From Clostridia bacterium (GTDB lineage Bacteria > Bacillota_A > Clostridia > Oscillospirales > CAG-272), in NCBI GenBank assembly GCA_017468115.1, contig JAFUJS010000008.1:1-64000 (forward strand): a stretch of 64,000 nt of DNA. Reading direction: 5' to 3'. The number at the start of each line of letters is the position of its first letter. The stretch's first letter is position 1. This document shows, in pieces, positions 1 through 5,478 of the stretch. A program made the translations under genes and the position numbers. Below the pieces are notes generated by a model. That model was not told the DNA's origin. It saw nothing but the letters and a program-made list of their open reading frames with translations, and searched no databases.

Positions 1-198
1 GGTAGGTCATAGGGGTTGATTTTTCTTGCATCTTCTATATATACCTCCTGTGGCTTTATATCGTATATTGCGTTGTACGCTTGGTTGGCGTGTTTATCTA
101 TTTCGCAATGCCCGACGCACTCAAAACCTCCCACCGCTTCGAGACCGCTGCGAAAGCCGCCAATCCCCGAGAACATATCAAAAAAGCGAATGCTCATA
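1..198 (-). CDS. C5-cytosine DNA methyltransferase, N-terminus only (cut by window edge)
   Basis: The minus-strand frame opens with ATG at 198 and runs off the left edge. The visible 66 residues begin MSIRFFDMFSGIGGF, the hallmark motif I (SAM-binding FxGxG loop) of Dcm/HhaI-type cytosine-5 methyltransferases, followed by a CEID segment that matches motif II. Such enzymes methylate cytosine in a short DNA site, either with a restriction partner or as orphan enzymes on conjugative elements. It lies downstream of the ribbon-helix-helix gene in the same direction, so it probably belongs to the same mobile-element transcript. The catalytic PCQ motif and target-recognition domain are outside the window, so activity and specificity cannot be judged. 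The family call is confident. Confidence 0.85.
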
Positions 199-249
199 TA
201 GCATCCGCACCCTCGTTATTTTATCGTCTTATCTCCTATACGCATCACC

Positions 250-861
250 TCACATTCCACTCATGGTCATGCCCTCGGTTTCTTCCTCATCCTCCGAGAG
301 TTCCTCATCCTCGCTTTCTTCTTCGTCCTCGTCCTGTTCGTCGCCCTGATCGATGTCCTCATCCTCGTCAGCTTCATCAAGCTCGCCGTCGGTCTGCTCG
401 ATATCATCCTCGGTGAGTTCGTCCTCTGTAGGCTCGTCCTCGGTCAGTTCTTCGTCCTCATCATCAACGATTTCCTCGTTGTATGCGGCTTCGTCCTGTT
501 CCTCGTCGAGCTCCTCATCGGGCGTATTATCGGTTGCCTTGAGTTCGGCGCGTTCGGTGAGATCTCTGTCGATCTCGCGCTCAATCAAGCCGATCACAAA
601 CTGTTTCTGCGAGATGTTGTTTCGTGCAAGGTAATCCTTGACCTTCTGAAACAGTTCCTCGTCTACCTGAAATGCAAGCGTTCTCATTTTTCCCATATTG
701 TTTTCCTCCATATTTTCATTGAATTTAGGGTGCAGTTCGTTGTCTACTGCCTGTTCGATAAACTGTGCCATCGTCATGCCTTTGGATTCTACGTACTGCT
801 TGATCTCGGCATGAAGGTCGGCATCAATTTTGACGGTAATGCCTTTCTTTTCGTTACTCAT
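250..861 (-). CDS. Tandem ribbon-helix-helix-like protein with long acidic tail
   Basis: A 203-residue protein. Residues 1-45 (ITVKIDADLHAEIKQYVESK, then a helix) and about 58-95 (TLAFQVDEELFQKVKDYLAR, then a helix) each look like a CopG/Arc-type ribbon-helix-helix unit: a beta strand followed by two helices. From about residue 105 the chain is almost entirely Glu/Asp with DEE and EDE runs, ending MTMSGM. Two RHH units in one chain could form a pseudo-dimer. The acidic tail may mimic DNA or bind a basic partner. Its ATG overlaps the stop of the 45-residue gene upstream (shared ATGAGTAA), which implies translational coupling. Context suggests an element-borne regulator or partition-like DNA-binding protein; the precise role is unknown. 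Confidence 0.75.
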   Translation of the reverse strand: MSNEKKGITVKIDADLHAEIKQYVESKGMTMAQFIEQAVDNELHPKFNENMEENNMGKMRTLAFQVDEELFQKVKDYLARNNISQKQFVIGLIEREIDRDLTERAELKATDNTPDEELDEEQDEAAYNEEIVDDEDEELTEDEPTEDELTEDDIEQTDGELDEADEDEDIDQGDEQDEDEEESEDEELSEDEEETEGMTMSGM

Positions 862-991
862 CGTCGTTCTCCTTGTTTATATAATTCTTGATGGCTGTGG
901 TGAGGAGTTCCTCCACCGTAACGCCACGCTGTTCCGCTTCTGTCATGAGCTTTTCCGCAAGCGGAGACGGAATAAAGATGTCCTGTGTCAT
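854..991 (-). CDS. Small 45-residue RHH/antitoxin-like protein
   Basis: A short minus-strand gene starting at ATG 991 behind GGAGG (spacing 6) and ending at TAA 856-854. Its stop overlaps the start of the next gene in the sequence ATGAGTAA. The product begins MTQDIFIPSPLAEKLMTEAE and continues with a helix, turn and helix ending NYINKENDDE. The pattern (short strand, then two amphipathic helices) resembles the small RHH antitoxin or accessory proteins of conjugative elements. The strong ribosome site, the exact fit between neighbours and the translational coupling support it as a real gene. Function is inferred only from size and predicted fold. Confidence 0.7.
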   Translation of the reverse strand: MTQDIFIPSPLAEKLMTEAEQRGVTVEELLTTAIKNYINKENDDE

Positions 992-1000
992 TGCTACCTC

Positions 1001-1582
1001 CTACATCTTAGGGAGAAAGCCTTGGTTTTCGCCATCGTCGATTTCTTCCGATTCGTCCTCGGTCTGTTCCTCAAATTTGAATTCTACGCCCACCTCTTGG
1101 AGTCCTTCGAGGATTTTGTCCTGTAGCTGCTTTGCTATATAGAAGTTGACGGCTTCTTCGCCGTCCTCGTCGGGCAAAATCTCTATGCCGAAGTGGTCGC
1201 AGTATTTCTTGACGAGATCCCAACACTCATATTCGAGAGTATCGAAATATCCGAGTCTTGAGCAATCTATCGGCTCGTCGGGGAGGACGATTTGGCAATC
1301 GTCACCGAAGTCTACGACCTTTCGGGGCTGTTTTTCTTCTGCAAGTTCTTGCTTGGTGAGTTTGCGGAAGGAGTCGTGTTCGGGATCAAGCGCAAGCGTT
1401 CTGCCGTTATCCCATTTCATGTGCATATTGGCTTGATCGTCAACGTGTACCACCGTTCCTCTCGTTCCTGACTCCACAGGGTGAAATGGATCGTCCATCT
1501 GATTGAGCAGAACTCTCGTCCCAGGCGGATACTGTTCTTTGATTTTGATTGACAGCCTGTGCCTTCGTTCGTATTCGTTCAT
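1001..1582 (-). CDS. DUF4314-domain mobile-element protein
   Basis: A 193-residue protein starting at ATG 1582 behind AGGAGG. Residues about 14-75 carry the DUF4314 signature: PPGTRV near the start, an SGTRGTV turn, HVDD, and MKWDNGR followed by a DSFR segment. This small beta-barrel-like domain is commonly found in proteins of Firmicute conjugative and integrative elements; its biochemical role is not known to me. The remaining 110 residues are mixed alpha/beta and end in an acidic stretch (EEQTEDESEEIDDGE). It sits between other element-type genes with gaps of 5-9 bases. The domain call comes from memory of the motif, not a search. Confidence 0.7.
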   Translation of the reverse strand: MNEYERRHRLSIKIKEQYPPGTRVLLNQMDDPFHPVESGTRGTVVHVDDQANMHMKWDNGRTLALDPEHDSFRKLTKQELAEEKQPRKVVDFGDDCQIVLPDEPIDCSRLGYFDTLEYECWDLVKKYCDHFGIEILPDEDGEEAVNFYIAKQLQDKILEGLQEVGVEFKFEEQTEDESEEIDDGENQGFLPKM

Positions 1583-1587
1583 TGGCT

Positions 1588-1956
1588 TTACCTCCTGTAT
1601 AATTTTCTGATTTCTTCTAATTCCGCATCGCTAAACAACACGCATAGACCACCACCTCCTGTGATATTGATTGTTCTTGGCACTCCGGCTTTGCATCGGG
1701 TTTCCAAAAAGTTGGGCTGATTCTTCCATCTCATATCCATATACGCCACTTCTTCGGGTGTTGCATTGTAGCGTTGCTCGTTGCCGTAATAATATGGTTG
1801 AATTTGAGCCGTCGTTTTGGCTTTGTGCCTTTTTATAAAATCCTCGTATGCAACCCATCCCTTGAGTCCGTTTTCGTTTATGGGAATGCCGCTTACGAGA
1901 AATTCCACGCTTTCGCCACCGTAGGCGATGGTCACCTTGGAGAATACCAAAGCCAT
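1588..1956 (-). CDS. Hypothetical protein, mobile-element block
   Basis: A 122-residue protein with ATG at 1956 preceded by GGGAGG (spacing about 9). It opens with a beta-rich segment (FSKVTIAYGGESVEFLVSG) and ends in a charged helix (SDAELEEIRKLYRR). A TGGGG stretch near residue 102 may form a loop. No signal peptide, membrane segment or catalytic motif is visible, and I do not recognise the family. Its position, only two bases after one gene and five before the next, places it in the same operon as the DUF4314 and RHH genes. Confidence 0.65.
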   Translation of the reverse strand: MALVFSKVTIAYGGESVEFLVSGIPINENGLKGWVAYEDFIKRHKAKTTAQIQPYYYGNEQRYNATPEEVAYMDMRWKNQPNFLETRCKAGVPRTINITGGGGLCVLFSDAELEEIRKLYRR

Positions 1957-1958
1957 CG

Positions 1959-2384
1959 CTACATACCTCCCATTCTCATTCCGTTACCCTCGGTAAGTTC
2001 GAGGTCGGCATACATAGAGATATAATCCTCGACCTTTGAGCCAATTGTTTCGAGGTCGGCAGTTGTCGGCTCATATCCAAACCACGCCGCCTTGCCGTTA
2101 TCATCCCATACGTGAGGTCTGCGATCTCTCGCAGCACCTTTTAGTCCTATGATTTCGTGAAACATAAAGCTCTGCGAGTCGATAATTCCTTCATTTTTAT
2201 GAATAATGGAAAGTTTCAAGCCCTCGTATTGACTTGCCATTCTTCCTGTGACGAATTCGACCTTTGCACGAAGGTCATCGCTGATTTTTGATAGCATTGC
2301 CTTGCCTGCAAAAACCGTATCTGTTGATTGTGAGCCGATGTCGCTAAACATCCGCTTTAGTTGTCTTTCATAGAAGTTGGTCAT
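1959..2384 (-). CDS. Hypothetical protein, mobile-element block
   Basis: A 141-residue protein whose start overlaps the stop of the upstream gene (ATGA, 2384-2381), so translation is probably coupled. It has a basic N-terminal helix (MTNFYERQLKRMF) and a mixed alpha/beta middle with a DSQSFMFHEIIGLKG segment. A conserved-looking WFGYEP turn and a Met/Gly-rich end (GNGMRMGGM) follow. No membrane segment or enzyme motif is visible. I do not recognise it; the operon context suggests a conjugative or integrative element accessory protein. Confidence 0.65.
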   Translation of the reverse strand: MTNFYERQLKRMFSDIGSQSTDTVFAGKAMLSKISDDLRAKVEFVTGRMASQYEGLKLSIIHKNEGIIDSQSFMFHEIIGLKGAARDRRPHVWDDNGKAAWFGYEPTTADLETIGSKVEDYISMYADLELTEGNGMRMGGM

Positions 2385-3073
2385 GCGTTTTTCTCTCCTT
2401 TATATTGAATTGCGCCGAGTCCGTATCGACGGATTGCCATTGCGTTGCAGATGATTGCGAAATCCTTGGGATGCACAACGTCACCGTCTGCGAGATCGCT
2501 AATCGTCATGTGCTTCGAGCCGAGCGCGAGATCCTTTGCACAGCAGAAAAGGGTATAAGCTGTCGGGGTGCTTTTGCCGAGCCTGATGCGGAAGAAGTGG
2601 ATTTCATCTTTACCGATATGTCGCTTGGCTGCACTCCACAGGCATCCGTCTGCGGTTAAAAGGTAAAGGGCGCACATCTTGATTTTGTTGTTCGTGTTCA
2701 TGCCCTTAATGGCGTTCTCAAACACCGACCTGTGTTTTTCGTTTTTGAATTGCATAGGCTGTTTCTCACTCTCCTTGATGTATTCGTTGATTCGGATAAT
2801 AAATTCGGGGTTGGTTACTGCCGTGAAGGTTTCCATCAGTACCCTCGGCTGTGGGATTTGCCCCTCGTGGATTCGTTGCTCCACACAGGGCGTTTTTTCG
2901 CCCGACACGCGCCGTTTCTTCTTTCTGTCGACACACTCTCTGCATCCGCACCTTTCGGCGTTGTATTCGTTTTTTTCGCTCACAAAAATGCCGTGTCCTC
3001 TCGGACGGAAGTGCGGCGTTTTCTGCATCATCTTTTCTATCTCTCTATCGTGAGGGTTATCTGCAAAAATCAT
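2381..3073 (-). CDS. Conserved mobile-element protein, unknown function
   Basis: A 230-residue protein starting at ATG 3073 behind a strong AAAAGGAGA site. The N-terminal third has a Cys cluster (CGCREC, residues about 42-47) followed by a basic KKKRR run, possibly a metal site or nucleic-acid contact. The C-terminal two thirds contain a helical domain with an LYLLTADGCLW core, an AKDLALG helix and an RRYGLG end. That pattern looks like a widespread domain of Clostridia plasmid/ICE proteins (perhaps DUF6075-like, but I am not certain). It is the first gene of the element block and is preceded by a terminator-like hairpin only 24 bases upstream, so its transcription may be attenuated. Confidence 0.65.
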   Translation of the reverse strand: MIFADNPHDREIEKMMQKTPHFRPRGHGIFVSEKNEYNAERCGCRECVDRKKKRRVSGEKTPCVEQRIHEGQIPQPRVLMETFTAVTNPEFIIRINEYIKESEKQPMQFKNEKHRSVFENAIKGMNTNNKIKMCALYLLTADGCLWSAAKRHIGKDEIHFFRIRLGKSTPTAYTLFCCAKDLALGSKHMTISDLADGDVVHPKDFAIICNAMAIRRYGLGAIQYKGEKNA

Positions 3074-3096
3074 AATTTTCTCCTTTTCCTTGAAAT

Positions 3097-3129
3097 GAAA
3101 AAAGCCGAGGATATTTCTATCACTCGGCT
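3097..3129 (-). terminator. Terminator-like hairpin just before a start codon (possible attenuator)
   Basis: Arms AGCCGAG (3103-3109) and CTCGGCT (3123-3129) form a perfect 7-bp stem. Read on the minus strand it is followed by a T-run (3097-3102). Only about 24 bases, including the ribosome site, separate it from the ATG at 3073. It may terminate an upstream transcript or act as an attenuator. Confidence 0.6.
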
Positions 3130-3164
3130 CGACTATGTGTTATTAGTTTTTTAGTTTTTGGCAT

Positions 3165-3197
3165 AAAAAAAGCACAGAGCTTTTCTTTCTCTGTGCT
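3165..3197 (-). terminator. Rho-independent terminator
   Basis: Arms AGCACAGAG (3171-3179) and CTCTGTGCT (3189-3197) make a perfect 9-bp stem with a 9-base loop, followed on the minus strand by six T. It lies between the tRNA-Ser terminator and the element genes and would insulate the two. Confidence 0.7.
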
Positions 3198-3309
3198 GTG
3201 TGTTTTGGGCGGTTTTCGTTCTCACGGGAGTTCAAATCTATTCAGTATCGGAAAATATCCCTTTTTCATCTACGAAATCGAACATAAATTTTTCGTCCTA
3301 AAAAAGCGA

Positions 3310-3337
3310 AAAAGCCTTGAAAAATCAAGGCTTTTTG
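3310..3337. terminator. Bidirectional terminator downstream of tRNA-Ser
   Basis: AAAAAGCCTTG (3310-3320) pairs with CAAGGCTTTTT (3327-3337) around a 6-base loop. It lies 29 bases past the tRNA 3' end on the minus strand, with U-tails in both directions. Confidence 0.8.
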
Positions 3338-3365
3338 CGGCGATATCTTTTTTATCGCCCTTTTA

Positions 3366-3458
3366 TGGCGGAGATGAGTGGATTCGAACCACCGCGCCGG
3401 TTATCCCGACCTACACCCTTAGCAGGGGCGCCTCTTCGGCCAACTTGAGTACATCTCC
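3366..3458 (-). tRNA. tRNA-Ser (anticodon GCT)
   Basis: On the minus strand the gene starts GGAGATG and ends CATCTCCG plus an encoded CCA (3366-3368). The 7-bp acceptor stem is perfect. The anticodon loop reads CTGCTAA, giving anticodon GCT for AGC/AGU serine codons. A long variable arm and a GGTTCGAATCC T-arm are present, as expected for a class II tRNA-Ser of about 93 bases. A consensus promoter lies 67 bases upstream and a terminator follows. Its 3' end faces the mobile-element block. Confidence 0.95.
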
Positions 3459-3524
3459 ATAAATGTACGCAAATGCACTTCAGTGGTGCATTGCACAAAC
3501 CGCCGTTTCTTAGTTTGCTTTACA

Positions 3525-3553
3525 ATTATACACAAAAATATTGGTTTTGTCAA
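3525..3553 (-). promoter_or_regulatory. Promoter of tRNA-Ser
   Basis: On the minus strand TTGACA (3553-3548) and TATAAT (3530-3525) are separated by exactly 17 bp. This is a perfect sigma-A consensus about 67 bases upstream of the tRNA 5' end. Confidence 0.9.
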
Positions 3554-3672
3554 TAGTTTTTAATTATAATATTTTTTCGCACACCTTTGAATATACAAAA
3601 AACGAGATAATAGTAGGGCAAGCGACATTTTGTGTCCTAAAGACTACTAAAAATATTCTGTATAATATATAT

Positions 3673-3822
3673 GTAAGGAAAAAATGATTATTGTCTTGCG
3701 GTGCCGTTTTTCACCTCCTTTCTGCGGCATCTGCGTTTTCGTGCTCGGAGCTTGGCTCCGAGGATATAATGCGACGGTTACTTGCGTCGCAAAAAAGCTC
3801 GGCTTGTCTGCCGAGCTTTTTT
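3673..3822 (+). ncRNA. Candidate small RNA with anti-Shine-Dalgarno loop
   Basis: This about 150-base stretch can fold into four successive hairpins. Stem 1 pairs GC+GGTGCCG (3698-3706) with CGGCATC+GC (3725-3734, one bulged T). It presents an 18-base loop containing TCACCTCCTTTCT (3711-3723), the same bases as the 3' tail of 16S rRNA. Stem 2 is CTCGGAGC/GCTCCGAG (3744-3762), stem 3 GCGACG/CGTCGC (3771-3790), and stem 4 the U-tailed terminator (3791-3822). A TATAAT box lies at 3661-3666, but no good -35 element is visible. No start codon follows the minus-strand AAAGGAGG here, so it is not simply a ribosome site. An sRNA is the best explanation; it needs expression evidence. Confidence 0.45.
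3791..3822. terminator. Bidirectional terminator
   Basis: AAAAAAGCTCGGC (3791-3803) pairs perfectly with GCCGAGCTTTTTT (3810-3822) around a 6-base loop. It ends the esterase gene on the minus strand and the candidate small RNA on the plus strand. Confidence 0.85.
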
Positions 3823-3823
3823 A

Positions 3824-5335
3824 TTATTCTGTTGCTTTTGATTGGGAGAAGAGCCAGGTCATAATTTCTGCCTTTTTGCTGGTGTAATCCCAAACGTTGT
3901 GGCCGTAGCCTGATAGCAGCTCAACCGTGTAAGAGGTGCTGCCGGCTTTTTCAAGAGCCGCAATTAGTTTCTGTGTGGAATTTGCGTAAGGAACAATGTT
4001 GTCGCTTGAGCCGTGAACGGTGTAGATTGGAAGGTCCTTAATGCCCTCAATCGCCTCGTCAGAGTCGTCGCCACCGCCGCAGATTGGAACAATGCCTGCA
4101 AGCTTATCGGGGTAGCGCACAGCCAAATCCCAAGTGCCGTAGCCACCCATGGAAAGACCCATTGCGTAGTAGCGGCTTGTGTCCGCAGGAAGCTCGCTTC
4201 CAACTGCGTCAAGGATTTCCACAACGCATTCAAGAGAGCTTGAAATTGGCAATGTATTGTGGTCGTATGTGCCGTCTGTCCAAGCGGAAACGTTTACCCA
4301 TTGGTCGTTCCAAGGACATTGTGGAGCTATTACAATAGCGTTAAGCAGCGGGCTGTTTTCCTGGTTCAAAAGGTTCAGCATCGCATTTTTCAGCTGAGCG
4401 CTGTTGTCGGTGCCTCTTTCGCCTGCACCGTGTAGGAAAAGCAAAACAGGATAGGAGCCCTTTGGATTATAGTCGTGAGGAATATACATTCTATACGGAA
4501 TAGTGCTTCCGTTTGTGCCTGTATAGGTGTGCTTTTCAAAGATTTTTTCCATAATCTCGCTATCAATGGCAGTTTTTTCTCCCATTATATATTCAATGTA
4601 GGAAACATCTTTGTAGTCGGAGCTTGTGTATTGCATAGTGTCAAGAGAGGAAACAACCCAGCTGTCCTCGCCAACTGTGCCCACAAGCTTTTCTTCCATT
4701 ATATCAAACATATACTCATAAAGCTTGTCGTTGGATGCCAAGAAAACAAGGTCGCTGTTCCAAACAGTTATAATAAAATCTCCTGTGCTCTTAAGCTGAT
4801 ACTTAAGCCTTGTTAAGGAGCGCGCCTCGCCAATAATAATCTCCCTGCCCGACTTTGCGCCTGCCTCTGAAGCAGGCTTGCAGGGAAGGTCAATGCCGTG
4901 CGTGTCCTTTAGGTAAGCGACAAATTCAAGGGCTTCCTTTGTAATTCTGCCGTTTGAGTCATCGTAAACAATAGTATATTGGCTTGTGCCGCCACTAACA
5001 ATTGTGTAGTTGATTGGGGCGGCGGGAGTGTCGTCAGGCTCCGGCTCCGGTTCAGGCTCGGGGTCGGGTACAAGAGGGGGATTTTCCGGCTCTGCCTCTG
5101 TTGCTGGAGTGGTTGTAGTGCCAAGCTCCGGGTCGGGCATAACGGTTGAGCCACCCTCTGTGTCGGTTGACAGCTCAGAGCTATTTGGGTCTGTGGTAAG
5201 AGAGCCTGTGCCGCCGAGGATGCTTTCGCCATGGGTGCCTGGGATAAGTGGGTCGCCCCCATCGCCGCCGCAGCCTGCAAAAATCGAAATAGCAAGGCAC
5301 AGACAGAGAAGTATTGATAGAATTTTAGCTTTCAT
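3824..5335 (-). CDS. Secreted lipoprotein esterase (PHB-depolymerase / CE1-like alpha/beta hydrolase)
   Basis: A 503-residue lipoprotein. ATG at 5335 is preferred because AAGGGG lies 8 bases upstream; a GTG at 5344 falls inside that site. The signal peptide ends at a lipobox with Cys22 (IFAGC). It is followed by a Thr/Ser/Pro-rich linker with a PEPEPEPEP run, a domain resembling the N-terminal fold of GH67-type enzymes (REIIIGEAR), and an alpha/beta hydrolase. The hydrolase shows LLFLHGAGERG, the nucleophile elbow GLSMGG, an acid loop HGSSDNIVPY and the catalytic His in GYGHNVWD. Such enzymes cleave acyl or feruloyl esters from plant polysaccharides. It is divergent from a heparinase-like gene with a shared operator, so both probably serve glycan use. 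Exact substrate unknown. Confidence 0.85.
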   Translation of the reverse strand: MKAKILSILLCLCLAISIFAGCGGDGGDPLIPGTHGESILGGTGSLTTDPNSSELSTDTEGGSTVMPDPELGTTTTPATEAEPENPPLVPDPEPEPEPEPDDTPAAPINYTIVSGGTSQYTIVYDDSNGRITKEALEFVAYLKDTHGIDLPCKPASEAGAKSGREIIIGEARSLTRLKYQLKSTGDFIITVWNSDLVFLASNDKLYEYMFDIMEEKLVGTVGEDSWVVSSLDTMQYTSSDYKDVSYIEYIMGEKTAIDSEIMEKIFEKHTYTGTNGSTIPYRMYIPHDYNPKGSYPVLLFLHGAGERGTDNSAQLKNAMLNLLNQENSPLLNAIVIAPQCPWNDQWVNVSAWTDGTYDHNTLPISSSLECVVEILDAVGSELPADTSRYYAMGLSMGGYGTWDLAVRYPDKLAGIVPICGGGDDSDEAIEGIKDLPIYTVHGSSDNIVPYANSTQKLIAALEKAGSTSYTVELLSGYGHNVWDYTSKKAEIMTWLFSQSKATE

Positions 5336-5383
5336 ATAAATCACCCCTTGGTATTTACTGATTATTCCTTATATGCTACTTAT

Positions 5384-5412
5384 ATACTAACACAAATGTA
5401 AGGCAAATTCAA
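5384..5412 (-). promoter_or_regulatory. Promoter of the esterase gene
   Basis: On the minus strand TTGAAT (5412-5407) and TAGTAT (5389-5384) have a 17-bp spacer, about 50 bases upstream of the ATG. The -35 box overlaps the palindrome at 5409-5424. Confidence 0.65.
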
Positions 5413-5424
5413 CCTAAAGGTTGA
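5409..5424. promoter_or_regulatory. Operator-like palindrome shared by two divergent promoters
   Basis: TCAACCT-AA-AGGTTGA is a perfect 7-2-7 inverted repeat. It overlaps the -35 box of the plus-strand promoter and that of the minus-strand promoter, so one dimeric regulator could control both. No regulator gene is adjacent. Confidence 0.6.
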
Positions 5425-5449
5425 CATTTGTTTTCCAAGGTGTTAAAAT
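5421..5449 (+). promoter_or_regulatory. Promoter of the heparinase-like gene
   Basis: TTGACA (5421-5426) and TAAAAT (5444-5449) with a 17-bp spacer, 30 bases before the ATG at 5479. The operator palindrome covers the first bases of the -35 box. Confidence 0.85.
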
Positions 5450-5478
5450 CAAAGTAGCAAAACAAAAGGAGAACTACT

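Noticed and set aside
353..634. Plus-strand Ser-rich open frame
   Set aside because: It is the antisense of the acidic tail of the RHH-type protein; low complexity, no ribosome site.
3225..3250. Stretch GGGAGTTCAAATC resembling a tRNA T-arm, possible att scar
   Set aside because: No acceptor or anticodon stem around it and no second copy in the window; too short to support.
3193..3462. Plus-strand open frame across the tRNA-Ser gene
   Set aside because: It runs through the tRNA and its terminator, so it cannot be coding.
3684..3887. Plus-strand 67-codon open frame
   Set aside because: It crosses the terminator at 3791-3822 and the end of the esterase gene; the hairpin structure is a better explanation.
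5010..5339. Plus-strand Gly-Ser repeat open frame
   Set aside because: Antisense of the Pro/Glu linker of the esterase; codon periodicity belongs to the minus strand.
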